From Methylomonas koyamae (lineage in GTDB: Bacteria; Pseudomonadota; Gammaproteobacteria; Methylococcales; Methylomonadaceae), in contig NZ_PPPU01000007.1 of the NCBI RefSeq assembly GCF_006483455.1, forward strand, positions 62,001-126,000: a DNA stretch of 64,000 nt, given 5' to 3'. The notes beneath the pieces are model-generated. The model was not told the DNA's origin. It searched no databases and worked only from the letters and a program-made list of their open reading frames with translations. How positions within the stretch are numbered: position 1 is the first letter of the stretch; the number at the start of each line of letters is the position of its first letter. Position numbers and translations under genes: made by a program. Shown here piece after piece: positions 28,206-37,513 of the stretch.

Positions 28206-29913
28206 CCGCGAGCGAAAGCATCGGTTAGCCGCTAGCCGCAGTCTGCTTGCCGGCTGTTTGGTCGAGCATGTGCCGAATCGTATCCGCTGTATCGGCTTGA
28301 CCATGGCGTTGGCCGGGCAGGCTGTAGCCGGGGAATACCATTTGACGATTGCCGAGCAACGGGTCGATATCATCGGCCAGCCGCAGACCGCGATCCTGGC
28401 GGGCGACGGTTTGCCGGGGCCGACCTTGCATTGGCGCGAAGGCGAGCAGGTGGTGTTGCATGTCGAAAACCGGCTGTCGGAACCGACTTCGATCCATTGG
28501 CACGGCCTCGAGTTGCCGTATCGGATGGATGGCGTGCCGGGTATCAGTTTCGAGGGTATCGCGCCGGCGAGCCGATTTACTTACCAATTCCCGGTCAAGC
28601 AGAGCGGCACCTACTGGTACCACGGCCATTCCGGCATGCAGGAGCAGCAGGGCTTGTTCGGGGCGTTGATCATCGATTCGGCGCAACCGCAGCCGCCAAC
28701 CGATCGCGATTACGTGGTGATACTGTCGGATTGGCCGCAGGCCGATCCTTACCGCACGCTGGCTCGGCTGAAAAAGCAGAGCGATTACTACAATTTTCAG
28801 AAGCGTACGCTTGCCGATTTGTTTGCCGACATCGAACGGCTCGGGTTTGCGGAAACCGTCGACGACCGTTTGGCCTGGGGAGCGATGCGGATGGACCCGA
28901 CCGATCTGGCCGACGTCAACGGTTCCACCTACCATTTCCTGATTAACGGCCGCACCCCGCAGATGCAACCGCATTTTTTGTTCAACCCCGGACAAAGAGT
29001 GCGGCTGCGTTTTATCAATGCCTCGGCGATGACCTATTTCGATGTGCGTATTCCTGGTTTGACCATGCAGGTTGCTGCTGCCGACGGCCAAAACCTGCAA
29101 CCTTTGAACGTTAACGCCTTCCGGATTGCGGTTGCGGAAACCTATGACGTCGTGGTGCAACCCAACGCCGAACAAGCCTACAGTATTTTCGCCGAGGCGA
29201 TGGACCGCAGCGGTTACGCCCACGCCAGTCTGTCGCCGCGGGCGGATTGGCTGGCGCCGGTTCCGCCGCCGACGCCACGGACCTTGTTGACGCTGGCGGA
29301 TATGGGCGGCGCCCACGCCGGACACGCAATGCAGGGCGATAATCATCTCGAACACGTCGAACACGTCGAACACGTCGAACACGCCGGCCATGGGCCGCAG
29401 ACTACCGAGAGTCCCGCAGCCGGCCAGGCAACAGAACATACCGCCCATGCCGGCCACCATCACGCCGCAATGTCGCCGGAAATTCCGTCGTACCAGACGC
29501 TCGATTACCGCGATTTGCGCGCCCAAAACGCCACGCCGCTGCGCAAGCCGGACCGGGAAATCGAGTTGCGGCTGACCGGCGACATGCGGCGCTACATCTG
29601 GTCGTTTAACGACGTCAAATACGCCGATGCCGAACCGATTCGGGTCAAATTAGGCGAAGTGGTCCGCTTTCGTTACGTCAATCAGACCATGATGAACCAT
29701 CCGATTCATATCCACGGCTTGTGGCAATACTTGGATATCGGCGCCGGCGCATACAATCCGAAAAAGCACGTCGTCAATGTCAGGCCGGGGACCACCGCGG
29801 TGGTCGATGTGCCGGCCGACGCGGTGGGCGAATGGGCGTTTCATTGCCATTTGCTGTACCACATGGATACCGGCATGTTTCGTAAATTGATCGTCGAGCC
29901 GAATCATGATTGA
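28195..29913 (+). CDS. copA: CopA multicopper oxidase (copper resistance)
   Basis: 572 residues with the three cupredoxin domains of CopA/PcoA and all copper-binding blocks: SIHWHG near 100, YWYHGHSG near 142, HPIHIHG near 502 and HCHLLYHMDTGMF near 550. The family oxidises Cu(I) and binds copper in the periplasm. Between domains 2 and 3 (about 370-425) is a His/Met-rich insert including four (V/L)EH units. The leader is unusual: CopA normally has a twin-arginine signal, but here only an Arg-rich stretch and a hydrophobic segment near 33-46 are seen. It overlaps copB by 8 bp. Confidence 0.9.
   Translation: MRVNRERKHRLAASRSLLAGCLVEHVPNRIRCIGLTMALAGQAVAGEYHLTIAEQRVDIIGQPQTAILAGDGLPGPTLHWREGEQVVLHVENRLSEPTSIHWHGLELPYRMDGVPGISFEGIAPASRFTYQFPVKQSGTYWYHGHSGMQEQQGLFGALIIDSAQPQPPTDRDYVVILSDWPQADPYRTLARLKKQSDYYNFQKRTLADLFADIERLGFAETVDDRLAWGAMRMDPTDLADVNGSTYHFLINGRTPQMQPHFLFNPGQRVRLRFINASAMTYFDVRIPGLTMQVAAADGQNLQPLNVNAFRIAVAETYDVVVQPNAEQAYSIFAEAMDRSGYAHASLSPRADWLAPVPPPTPRTLLTLADMGGAHAGHAMQGDNHLEHVEHVEHVEHAGHGPQTTESPAAGQATEHTAHAGHHHAAMSPEIPSYQTLDYRDLRAQNATPLRKPDREIELRLTGDMRRYIWSFNDVKYADAEPIRVKLGEVVRFRYVNQTMMNHPIHIHGLWQYLDIGAGAYNPKKHVVNVRPGTTAVVDVPADAVGEWAFHCHLLYHMDTGMFRKLIVEPNHD
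29349..29384 (+). repeat. Tandem 9 bp repeat inside copA
   Basis: CGAACACGT occurs three times in a row, followed by CGAACACGC, encoding a run of Glu-His-Val units in the His-rich insert of CopA. Copy number could vary by slippage. Confidence 0.85.
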
Positions 29914-30586
29914 GCGGCGCAGAGCGATAGCCACAATCATCGGCCTGCTGTGGCTGAACTGCCGAGCCGATGACGGCCACATGCTGTTCAACCGCTTCCT
30001 GGCCGAACGCCTGGAATACGAAAGTAACGGCGGACTGCATCTGGCGAAATGGGATGTACAGAATTGGTTCGGTAACGACGACCACAAGCTCTGGTTGAAA
30101 ACGGAAGGCGACTATTCGGCCGACCAGGGCATTTTCGGCCGGGCCGATTTACAGGTGCTTTACAGCCGCAACGTCGATAGTTTCTGGGATTTTCAAATCG
30201 GCGCCCGCCGCGCGTTCGAGCCGGAGCGCACTTTCGACGCGGTGATCGGGTTTCAGGGCTTGGCGCCGTATTTTTTTGAAGTGGACAGCGCGCTGTTCGT
30301 CACCGAGAAGGGCAATGTACTGGGTCGATTGACTGTCAGTTATGAGCTGTTGCTGAGTCAGCGCCTGATCCTGCAGCCGCGCATCGGTTTGAATGTGGCG
30401 GCCGAAGATTTGCAGTCGCGCGGTGTCAAGGCCGGCATCACCGAGTTCGAGGCCGGATTGCGGCTGCGTTACGAAATCGAACGCGAATTTGCGCCTTATC
30501 TGGGGGTCGATTACGTCGAAGAGCAGTCGCTGCGCGAACATCAACATAGCGTCAGAGCCGTTGCCGGTTTCCGGTTCTGGTATTAG
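29906..30586 (+). CDS. copB: CopB outer-membrane copper-resistance protein
   Basis: 226 residues. After a short hydrophobic leader the sequence is the CopB/PcoB barrel domain: LKTEGDYS, VLYSRNVDSFWDFQIGARR, YFFEVDSALFVTEKG and a C-terminal VAGFRFWY with the aromatic end typical of outer-membrane barrels. It lacks the long Met/His-rich N-terminal extension many homologues carry. The protein is thought to sequester or export copper with CopA. It overlaps copA by 8 bp. Confidence 0.9.
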   Translation: MIERRRAIATIIGLLWLNCRADDGHMLFNRFLAERLEYESNGGLHLAKWDVQNWFGNDDHKLWLKTEGDYSADQGIFGRADLQVLYSRNVDSFWDFQIGARRAFEPERTFDAVIGFQGLAPYFFEVDSALFVTEKGNVLGRLTVSYELLLSQRLILQPRIGLNVAAEDLQSRGVKAGITEFEAGLRLRYEIEREFAPYLGVDYVEEQSLREHQHSVRAVAGFRFWY

Positions 30587-30696
30587 CAAGGTGCTGCGAA
30601 AGGGCTGAACCAGTGCTTGAATTTGCTTGTCTGATCGGATTAGGACGATAACCCACAACGGGGAAGTGGCTAATCAATACTTTCAGGAGAGCCACC

Positions 30697-31197
30697 ATGA
30701 CAAATTCCAACTTCGTCGCCATCGCTATTTTTTTAATCACTACCGCTTTCGCCACCACGGCGTTTGGCGAAATCAAACCAGTCCCAAGTCCGGTGTCCGC
30801 AGCGTATTCGCCGGATAACAGGCTGCAAACTTTCAGCAAAACCGTTCACGGCGGCGTGCAGCACGTGGTCGCCAAGCCCGGTGCCGACGCCAAGGTGATC
30901 GCTGCCATCCAAGCCCATCTGCGGCAGTTGGCGGGTGCTTTGACCAGCGGCGATTTCTCGGCGAGCGAACGCATGCACGGTGCCGCCATGCCGGGCTTGG
31001 CAAGGCTGAAAAACGCGAAACCGGACGAGATTCGTTACGAGTACCGGGCTTTACCGAACGGCGCCCAGATCCATTACAGCAGCGAATACCCGCAATTGGT
31101 GCAGGCGTTGCACGAATGGTTCGATGCCCAAACCCAAGCCCACGGCGCAGAGGCGGTCCCAGGACATCAGCAACATCATGCCGCGCCGGCGCAATGA
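30697..31197 (+). CDS. Periplasmic protein of the copper locus, function unknown
   Basis: 166 residues. The signal peptide (IAIFLITTAFATTAFG) ends near 24. The mature core contains FSKTVHGGVQHVVAK, HLRQLAGALTSGDFS, HGAAMPGLARL and LHEWFDAQTQAHG, blocks I recognise from small proteins sometimes mislabelled as aspartate carbamoyltransferase. Several conserved His residues and the His-rich tail could bind metal. CAGGAGAG precedes the ATG. It lies 110 bp after copB on the same strand and probably belongs to the same response. Confidence 0.7.
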   Translation: MTNSNFVAIAIFLITTAFATTAFGEIKPVPSPVSAAYSPDNRLQTFSKTVHGGVQHVVAKPGADAKVIAAIQAHLRQLAGALTSGDFSASERMHGAAMPGLARLKNAKPDEIRYEYRALPNGAQIHYSSEYPQLVQALHEWFDAQTQAHGAEAVPGHQQHHAAPAQ

Positions 31198-31749
31198 TCA
31201 GGCCTCGGCGTCGATAATTTCCAGGCATACCAGCATGGTATGACGCACCACAAAAAAGGTCATCGCCATCGGATACAGCGCGTAATGACGAGTAATTAGT
31301 AAGCTGGCGGCAACCAGGCCGAGAATCAGGCTGAAGTCGAATCGGCTGATTTTCTCCAGGTAACGCAAGTGTTGTACCGAGTCCGGATCGAAGTAAGGCG
31401 CCTTATTGATCAAGGCCAGGGTCAAGGTCGCGGTCAATAACGCGTAGTAGATCGGAAACAAGAAAAACATTGGCGCTTCGGCGCCGAACTGAGGTTGCCA
31501 GTAGGAATACCAGACGAACAAACCGGCAGTGGCAAAGCCATCGTGCCATAGCGAGGTAGGGAGCTTTTTCAGATAGCCGCCGGCGACGCTGGCGGCCATC
31601 ACCGTGACGCCGACGGCGGTCGCCAGCGGCGACACCAGGTAATCCAGGAGCGCGGTTTGGTTTTGCACTAAAACCGCGAGGGCAATGCTACAGGCAATGA
31701 ATCCGATCATAATCAGGCCGCTAAAAAAGTTAAGCCGGGAATTTAGCAT
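31198..31749 (-). CDS. Multi-pass membrane protein, unknown
   Basis: About 183 residues with five or six likely membrane segments (FFSGLIMIGFIACSIALAVL, LATAVGVTVMAASVAGGYL, FFLFPIYYALLTATLTLALI, FSLILGLVAASLLITRHYA). I do not recognise a family or catalytic motif. The ATG at 31749 places the first helix near the start; an in-frame GTG at 31794 would add 15 residues. Its end abuts the end of the convergent copper-locus gene with no spacer. The siderophore receptor gene ends upstream on the same strand in the order receptor, then this gene. Confidence 0.6.
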   Translation of the reverse strand: MLNSRLNFFSGLIMIGFIACSIALAVLVQNQTALLDYLVSPLATAVGVTVMAASVAGGYLKKLPTSLWHDGFATAGLFVWYSYWQPQFGAEAPMFFLFPIYYALLTATLTLALINKAPYFDPDSVQHLRYLEKISRFDFSLILGLVAASLLITRHYALYPMAMTFFVVRHTMLVCLEIIDAEA

Positions 31750-31852
31750 TGCTGGCGCTGAAAAAGAAGCATTGCCGGCGCTGTTCGCCGCCACCCGTTA
31801 CCGCTACGCCGACAATGGTGTTGTGCGTAGCGGCGGCTGGGACGGCTAGGGT

Positions 31853-34186
31853 TCAGAAATCCAGTTTCAATTCCATCATGAAGGTGCGCGGCGCGGCAAT
31901 GAAAAATAACGGTGCGTTGCCGCCGCTGCCCCATTCCACATATTGTTCGTCGGACAGATTTTTTACGCGGGCGGTAACGGTCGCGTGCGGGTTGAATTTC
32001 CAGGCCAACTGGGTATCGAATACCGCGAATGCCGGGGCCTTGATAATGTTGCTGGTATCGACGAAGCGGTCGCCGACATAACGGGAGCCGAAGTTCCATT
32101 GCCAGTCCGGGTCGAAATCCCAGGTGAGCCAGGCGTTCGCGACCCATTTGGCAACGTTGGTCGGCCGGTTGCCCTTGCGGGAAACGATGGTGGTGTTATT
32201 GACGGTTTCCAGAAACTTGTCGTATTGGGCGTCGACATAAGCCATATTGCCCTGCATGCTCCATTCCGGGGTTAATTGCACGCCGATATTCGCTTCCATA
32301 CCGGCGGAGGATTGTGCCCCGATCGGCAACACCCGGTTACGGTCGGACGGGTCGGTCATCGACAGGTTTTTACGTTCGATGTAATAACCGGCCAAGGTTG
32401 CCGAACCTTTACCGTCCCAGAAATCGAATTTGGTACCGATTTCCGCCTGACGGCCGGTGGTCAGGTCGAAATCGCGCAAGGCGGCGAAGGTGCCGGTGGT
32501 AAGGATGCCGGAAGGCGGATCGGCGGCAGTGCTGTATTGGGCATACACGTTGAAGGTGGAGGTGATGTCGTACATCAGCGCCGCGCGCCAAGTCACCGCG
32601 GTCCAGCGGCGACCGAACGCGGCCGGCGTAGTCGCGGTGGGCGGTACGATTCCTGTGCGCAGGTTGACCGCATCCAGCCGGATATCGTCCACCCGCAAGC
32701 CGGTGATCAGATTCAAATCAGGTACCAGCGTCAGCCGGTTTTCGGCGTAGCCGGCGACGGTATACAGCTCGTTGCGAGCGTTCGGCACCGGACCGGTAGC
32801 AGCCGGATAATCGTAGTAGCTGCCTACGCTGAAATTGTAAGGATCGACGGTACTGACTGTGCCGGTTGCGCTCTCCATACTGGGCGCCCGGGTTTGTTTG
32901 TTGTAGGCGACGTCGATACCGGCCGAGAATTTCGACGGCAAGTTAAACCAGCGGTCGCTGTGGACAATTTCGAAACGGTTGCCCACTAGGGCTTGGTCGT
33001 GGTTGACCGCAAACGAGCGGTTGCGAATGATTTGGGTGTTGCTGGCGTTCCAGTCGTAGCCTTCGACGTTCAACCATTGCCGGTCGGCCTTGTAGTAATA
33101 AAACGTGTTTTTTAACTGAGTATTTTCCGACAACTGGTAATCGACGATGTCGCGTAGCCAGAACACCTGTTGGTCGAAGGTCGGACTGGCGGCGTTGTAA
33201 TTTCTGAAACGGGTGTTCGGATCGATCTGGCCTTCGATTGGGCCCAGACCAGGGGTACCCCACGGGACGATCCGACCGCCAACCGTCGGATTCAGTACCG
33301 GCGTACCCCAATAGGAATCGCGGTCTTCCAATTGGTGCTCGAAGGCGATAGTGTGGGACAGCTTGGAGGTGATGTCGCTCAACAACGAAAACGACATGGC
33401 ACCGGAATTGGCCTCGGTCCGATCGATATAACCTTCTGAGCCTAGGTAACTGATATCGGCCTGCAACCAGTTATCGGTGTTGCCGAGCCGACCGTTAAAT
33501 CCGTAAGAAGCCCGCCGGTTAAGATATTCGCCGAGCGAAACCAGCGCGCTATGGCGGTCCGGGCCGCGTTGGGCGATTTTGCTGACGTAATTGATCGAAC
33601 CGCCAACGGCACCTTGCCCATAGAGAAAGGTGGACGGTCCGCCCAATACTTCTTCCCGCTCGATCAGCCAACTGTCCAGCGGCCTGGCCGCAACCACATC
33701 GTACTGTACCGTGATGCCGTTGAATAACTGGGTGATTTGCGTTCCGCTGAAACCGCGCATCGATACCGAACCGGCAGAGCCGGGTTGCGACGACACGATG
33801 ATGCCCGGCGCTCTCTCCAGGGCTTCCTGCGTGGTTTGCGCGCCGCGTTTTTCGAAGGTGGCGCGGTCGATGATCGTGATCGAGGCCGGCGTTTCCCGCG
33901 GCGTCAAGCCCAGACGGCTACCGGTGACCGCTTCGCTATCCAATTGCGGTTTTTGGTTGGGTGGATTCAACGGGACAGTGCCGACCACCGTCATTGCTTC
34001 CAGGGTCTGTGTGGCGGCTTTCGGTGTCGCCGGTTTTGCTTGTTTTTCTTGTTTTGCGGGTTGCTTCTGCTCCTCTTCTGCAGCGCTGCCGTCGGCGGCA
34101 AGTGCGGCGTTGATGCCGCATGCCAAAATGGACATGTTGATGAGTACTGCGAATTGGCGCCCGGGGGCCGGGTAGTGTTTTGTCAT
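31853..34186 (-). CDS. TonB-dependent siderophore receptor
   Basis: 777 residues. The signal peptide (INMSILACGINAALAADG) is followed by a Lys/Gln-rich linker and the likely TonB-box region (LEAMTVVGTV). The plug has RETPASITIIDRATFEKRG, VSMRGFSGTQI and EVLGGPSTFLYGQGAVGGSINYVSK. A large barrel ends in MMELKLDF. These blocks mark ferric-siderophore receptors of the FhuE/FpvA/FoxA type. The specific siderophore cannot be read. The ATG at 34186 is chosen because it gives the signal peptide. No classic Fur box is visible upstream. Confidence 0.9.
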   Translation of the reverse strand: MTKHYPAPGRQFAVLINMSILACGINAALAADGSAAEEEQKQPAKQEKQAKPATPKAATQTLEAMTVVGTVPLNPPNQKPQLDSEAVTGSRLGLTPRETPASITIIDRATFEKRGAQTTQEALERAPGIIVSSQPGSAGSVSMRGFSGTQITQLFNGITVQYDVVAARPLDSWLIEREEVLGGPSTFLYGQGAVGGSINYVSKIAQRGPDRHSALVSLGEYLNRRASYGFNGRLGNTDNWLQADISYLGSEGYIDRTEANSGAMSFSLLSDITSKLSHTIAFEHQLEDRDSYWGTPVLNPTVGGRIVPWGTPGLGPIEGQIDPNTRFRNYNAASPTFDQQVFWLRDIVDYQLSENTQLKNTFYYYKADRQWLNVEGYDWNASNTQIIRNRSFAVNHDQALVGNRFEIVHSDRWFNLPSKFSAGIDVAYNKQTRAPSMESATGTVSTVDPYNFSVGSYYDYPAATGPVPNARNELYTVAGYAENRLTLVPDLNLITGLRVDDIRLDAVNLRTGIVPPTATTPAAFGRRWTAVTWRAALMYDITSTFNVYAQYSTAADPPSGILTTGTFAALRDFDLTTGRQAEIGTKFDFWDGKGSATLAGYYIERKNLSMTDPSDRNRVLPIGAQSSAGMEANIGVQLTPEWSMQGNMAYVDAQYDKFLETVNNTTIVSRKGNRPTNVAKWVANAWLTWDFDPDWQWNFGSRYVGDRFVDTSNIIKAPAFAVFDTQLAWKFNPHATVTARVKNLSDEQYVEWGSGGNAPLFFIAAPRTFMMELKLDF

Positions 34187-34272
34187 GGTTGCCGAATCGG
34201 TTACGTTTTGAAATGGGATAGAAGTATGCGTAATACCAGGGCTCGGAAACGCAAGTAACGGACCAGTTCCGC

Positions 34273-34286
34273 AGCCGGCGCCGGCT
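34273..34286. repeat. Perfect 14 bp palindrome in a divergent promoter region
   Basis: AGCCGGC (34273-34279) followed by GCCGGCT (34280-34286) lies in the 268 bp between the siderophore receptor and the OFA transporter genes, flanked by CCGCAG/CTGCGG. It may be a regulator site, or only a GC-rich coincidence. Confidence 0.25.
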
Positions 34287-34454
34287 CTGGCCTGCGGAGG
34301 CACGAGTCAATTAAACTATGTTTTATAATCCGGCGTGACTAGGGGATATGCCGCAAGTTATCGATTTTCGTTACAGCCTTGGGTCTTGTTAAAATGGCGG
34401 CTTGGCCGGACATTCGGCGTTCGGAATTTCTGAAATCGGTTAAGGACTCAGCAA

Positions 34455-35849
34455 ATGGCAGGATTTTTCTCGAAGCAGCGTATTATCGCCCGGTCAGGCT
34501 ATAGCCGTTGGCTGGCGCCGCCAGCCGCACTGTCGGTACATCTATGCATTGGCCAGGCCTATGCGTTCAGCGTATTCAACGATCCGCTGACCCGTGTCAT
34601 CGGCATTGGCGCTTCGGCTCCCGACGATTGGAAATTAACCGAGCTGGGTTGGATCTTCAGTTTAGCCATCGTCTTTCTGGGCTTGTCCGCCGCATTCGGC
34701 GGCAAATGGTTGGAAAAAGTCGGCCCGCGGCTGACCATGTTCGTTGCGGCCTGTTGCTTCGGCGGCGGATTTTTTATCGCCGCGCTCGGCGTCAAGCTGC
34801 ATCAGATCGGGTTGCTTTATCTGGGTTACGGCGTGATCGGCGGCATCGGCCTGGGCTTGGGTTACGTGTCGCCGGTATCGACCTTGATCAAATGGTTTCC
34901 GGACCGACGCGGCATGGCTACCGGCATGGCTATCATGGGTTTCGGCGGCGGCGCGATGATCGGCGCGCCGTTATCGGTGTGGTTGATGGACCAATTCAAA
35001 TCGGCAACCTCGGTCGGGGTGAGCGAAGCGTTTTTGGTGATGGGTGCCGTGTATTTTTGCTCGATGTTGATCGGGGCGTTGGCGATCCGGATTCCGCCCG
35101 CTGATTGGCAGCCCGAGGGTTGGACGCCGCCGGTCGTCGCCAACAAAATGATTACCGACAAACACGTGCATATCGATCAGGCGCTGAAAACGCCGCAGTT
35201 TTACTTGTTGTGGCTGGTGTTGTGCCTGAACGTCAGCGCCGGCATCGGCGTGCTGGGCCAGGCTTCGGTGATGATTCAGGAAATGTTCAAGGGCTCGGTG
35301 ACTCCGGCCGCCGCGGCCGGATTCGTCGGCTTGCTGAGTTTGTTCAACATGGGCGGCCGCTTTTTCTGGTCGTCGGCGTCGGATTATCTGGGCCGCAAGC
35401 ATACCTACATGATTTTCTTTGCGGTCGGCGCGGTGCTGTATGCAACGATTCCGACTATGGGCATGGCCGGCAATATGGCGATGTTCGTGCTGCTGTATGC
35501 ATTGATCATGAGCATGTACGGCGGCGGATTCTCGACCATCCCGGCTTATCTGGCCGATATATTCGGTACCCGTTTCGTCGGAGGCATCCACGGCCGGCTG
35601 CTGACGGCCTGGTCCACGGCCGGCGTGTTGGGTCCGGTGTTGGTCAACTATCTGCGCGAATATCAGATTGGCCAAGGCGTAGCCAAAGCTGAAGCCTATA
35701 ACATGACGATGTACATCATGGCCGGGCTGTTGCTGGTTGGATTTGCCGCCAATCTGGCGATTCGGCCGGTGCATGAAAAGCACCATATGAAACACGATGA
35801 TTTCGACGAACTGGACGGTATTTATCCGGCCGGCGAGACCGATCACTGA
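34455..35849 (+). CDS. OFA-family MFS transporter (oxalate/formate antiporter type)
   Basis: 464 residues, twelve likely membrane segments. Diagnostic OFA features are the N-terminal CIGQAYAFSVFNDPL with its inserted loop, LGYVSPVSTLIKWFPDRRGMATGMAIMGFGGGA and the late GGGFSTIPAYLADIFGT. OFA proteins exchange or import small carboxylates; the true substrate is unknown. The ATG at 34455 follows shortly after an AAGGACT motif. A 42-residue partner gene follows after 13 bp. Confidence 0.88.
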   Translation: MAGFFSKQRIIARSGYSRWLAPPAALSVHLCIGQAYAFSVFNDPLTRVIGIGASAPDDWKLTELGWIFSLAIVFLGLSAAFGGKWLEKVGPRLTMFVAACCFGGGFFIAALGVKLHQIGLLYLGYGVIGGIGLGLGYVSPVSTLIKWFPDRRGMATGMAIMGFGGGAMIGAPLSVWLMDQFKSATSVGVSEAFLVMGAVYFCSMLIGALAIRIPPADWQPEGWTPPVVANKMITDKHVHIDQALKTPQFYLLWLVLCLNVSAGIGVLGQASVMIQEMFKGSVTPAAAAGFVGLLSLFNMGGRFFWSSASDYLGRKHTYMIFFAVGAVLYATIPTMGMAGNMAMFVLLYALIMSMYGGGFSTIPAYLADIFGTRFVGGIHGRLLTAWSTAGVLGPVLVNYLREYQIGQGVAKAEAYNMTMYIMAGLLLVGFAANLAIRPVHEKHHMKHDDFDELDGIYPAGETDH

Positions 35850-35862
35850 ACCGAGACCAATT

Positions 35863-35991
35863 ATGAACAATCCGCAAAATCACCAACCGTCCAGTCCGCT
35901 GCTCGTGGCCTTGTTTTGGCTTTACGTATTGCTGCCGCTGGCCTGGGGCGTCTGGTCCACGGTCAAGAAAGCTTTGGCTTTATTCGGCTAA
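35863..35991 (+). CDS. Small single-helix partner of the OFA transporter
   Basis: 42 residues with one membrane helix (LLVALFWLYVLLPLAWGVW) and a short basic tail (STVKKALALFG). It matches the pattern of the MFS transporter small subunits found directly downstream of OFA-family genes. The ATG at 35863 lies 13 bp after the transporter stop. It may stabilise the transporter, but this is inference from position and form. Confidence 0.65.
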   Translation: MNNPQNHQPSSPLLVALFWLYVLLPLAWGVWSTVKKALALFG

Positions 35992-36030
35992 ATGTCCATC
36001 CAGCCGCTGCGGCCCCGCTGATGCGGTGGC

Positions 36031-37365
36031 TCAACGGGAACCGGATTTTTCCGCGCCGGCCGCATGGCGCAGATATTGGTTGACCACTTCCAAATCCACT
36101 TCACTCAAACTGCCGGCCGCTTCCTTCAATTTGATGCCATTGATGAGGTAGTCGTAACGGCTTCTGGCGTAATCGCTTTTGGCTTTGTACAGATTGCGTT
36201 GCTCGGTCAACACGTCGACCATGGTCCGGGTGCCGACTTCGAAGCCGGCTTCGGCGGCTTGTACCGCCATGTCGGCCGATTTGCTGGTGGCATCTAGCGC
36301 CTTGACCCGGCTGACGCTGGAAACCACGCCGCGAAAGGCGTCCTTGACGCCGCGGTTGACGCTGCGCTTGACCTTGGTCAGGTCTTCCTTGGCCGCTTGG
36401 TACTCGTGCTCGGCTTGGCGCACCCGCGACGAGACGCCGCCGCCTTCGTACAGCGGCAGATTCAATTGCAGCCCGAAGCTTTGGCTGTCGCCGCGCAGGC
36501 CGTATTGGTTGCCGGTATCCATTTCGTTGTATTGAGCGACGATGTCCAGGGTCGGCATGTGCTTGGATTCCTGTAAATCGATGTTCTTTCTGATGTATTC
36601 AGTCTGGTTGATTTGAGCGACGATCGAAAAATTATTGTTCTCGGCGGAATTGGCCCAGGACGACAAATCCTCCGGCGCCGGCGGCGACAGCGGAATTTCC
36701 GGTTGCAGACCCTCCAAATCGGCAGCGTTGTCGCCGACGATCTCCCGTAGCGCTTCCTTGCTGTTGTCGAGCAGGTTTTGCGCTTCGATTTCGCTGGCCA
36801 GCGCCCGATCGTAGCCGGCTTGAGCTTCGTAAACGTCGGTGATGGCGATGATGCCGACGTCGAACCGTTGCTTGGCTTGTTCTAACTGCTTTTCGATGGC
36901 TTTTTTCTCGGCGACGGCAAATTCCAGATTGTCTTGCGCCGCCAGAATGTTGAAATAAGCTTCCGCGGTACGCCGCATCAGGTTCTGGTATTTGGCCTGA
37001 AATTGGGCTTCGGCCTGGGCGATTTTGTTGTCGGCCTGGTCCAATTGCACCCAGTGTTCCCAGTGAAAGACCGGTTGTGTTAAGTTGAAGCCCAACTTGC
37101 TATCCCAATAATGCTGCAAGGTGGTACCCAGGAAGCTGGTACTTTCCAGCCGATTACGGCTGCTGTTGGCGTTGAACGAGAGCTTAGGCAACATCTGGGC
37201 AATGCTTTGCGATTTGATTTCGGCCGTCGCCAGTTTGTTGATATCCGAACTTTTGAAATCGGGATCGTTGGCTTTTGCCAATTGGAAGGTCTCCAGCAAA
37301 TCCTGGCTGAAAGCCAACTTAACCGGGATTAACGCCACCAAAAGCGTGCATAACGTTCTTGTCAT
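36031..37365 (-). CDS. tolC: TolC-family outer-membrane channel
   Basis: 444 residues with a signal peptide cut near LAFSQ (21). The mature chain has the twofold helical-barrel repeat of TolC: QAEAQFQAKYQNLMRRTAEAYFNIL in the first half, and DATSKSADMAVQAAEAGFEVGTRTMVDVLTEQRNLY in the second. It forms the trans-periplasmic exit duct for multidrug pumps and type I secretion. The ATG at 37365 is preferred to an upstream in-frame codon at 37404 because it gives a clean signal peptide. A Fur-box-like site lies 25-43 bp upstream. Confidence 0.9.
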   Translation of the reverse strand: MTRTLCTLLVALIPVKLAFSQDLLETFQLAKANDPDFKSSDINKLATAEIKSQSIAQMLPKLSFNANSSRNRLESTSFLGTTLQHYWDSKLGFNLTQPVFHWEHWVQLDQADNKIAQAEAQFQAKYQNLMRRTAEAYFNILAAQDNLEFAVAEKKAIEKQLEQAKQRFDVGIIAITDVYEAQAGYDRALASEIEAQNLLDNSKEALREIVGDNAADLEGLQPEIPLSPPAPEDLSSWANSAENNNFSIVAQINQTEYIRKNIDLQESKHMPTLDIVAQYNEMDTGNQYGLRGDSQSFGLQLNLPLYEGGGVSSRVRQAEHEYQAAKEDLTKVKRSVNRGVKDAFRGVVSSVSRVKALDATSKSADMAVQAAEAGFEVGTRTMVDVLTEQRNLYKAKSDYARSRYDYLINGIKLKEAAGSLSEVDLEVVNQYLRHAAGAEKSGSR

Positions 37366-37389
37366 TGCTATATCTCGTGCGGACGGGTA

Positions 37390-37408
37390 AAAATAAATAA
37401 TCATTATC
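37390..37408. promoter_or_regulatory. Fur-box-like site upstream of tolC
   Basis: AAAATAAATAATCATTATC agrees with the 19 bp Fur consensus at 14 positions, perfectly over its right-hand twelve bases. It sits between the divergent tolC and galU genes, close to the tolC start. Part of the match could be due to AT-richness. Confidence 0.35.
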
Positions 37409-37513
37409 GCCTAAAATAGCCCGGCGACAGTGTTTAATTCACTAAGAGTGCCATAAGGTTAGGCACACATTATTTATCCGTCAAAACCAAACTGAAACCT
37501 GAAAAGAGTCACT

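Noticed and set aside
34187-34454. Fur box before the siderophore receptor
   Set aside because: No 19 bp match resembling the consensus is present; only a GC palindrome is seen.
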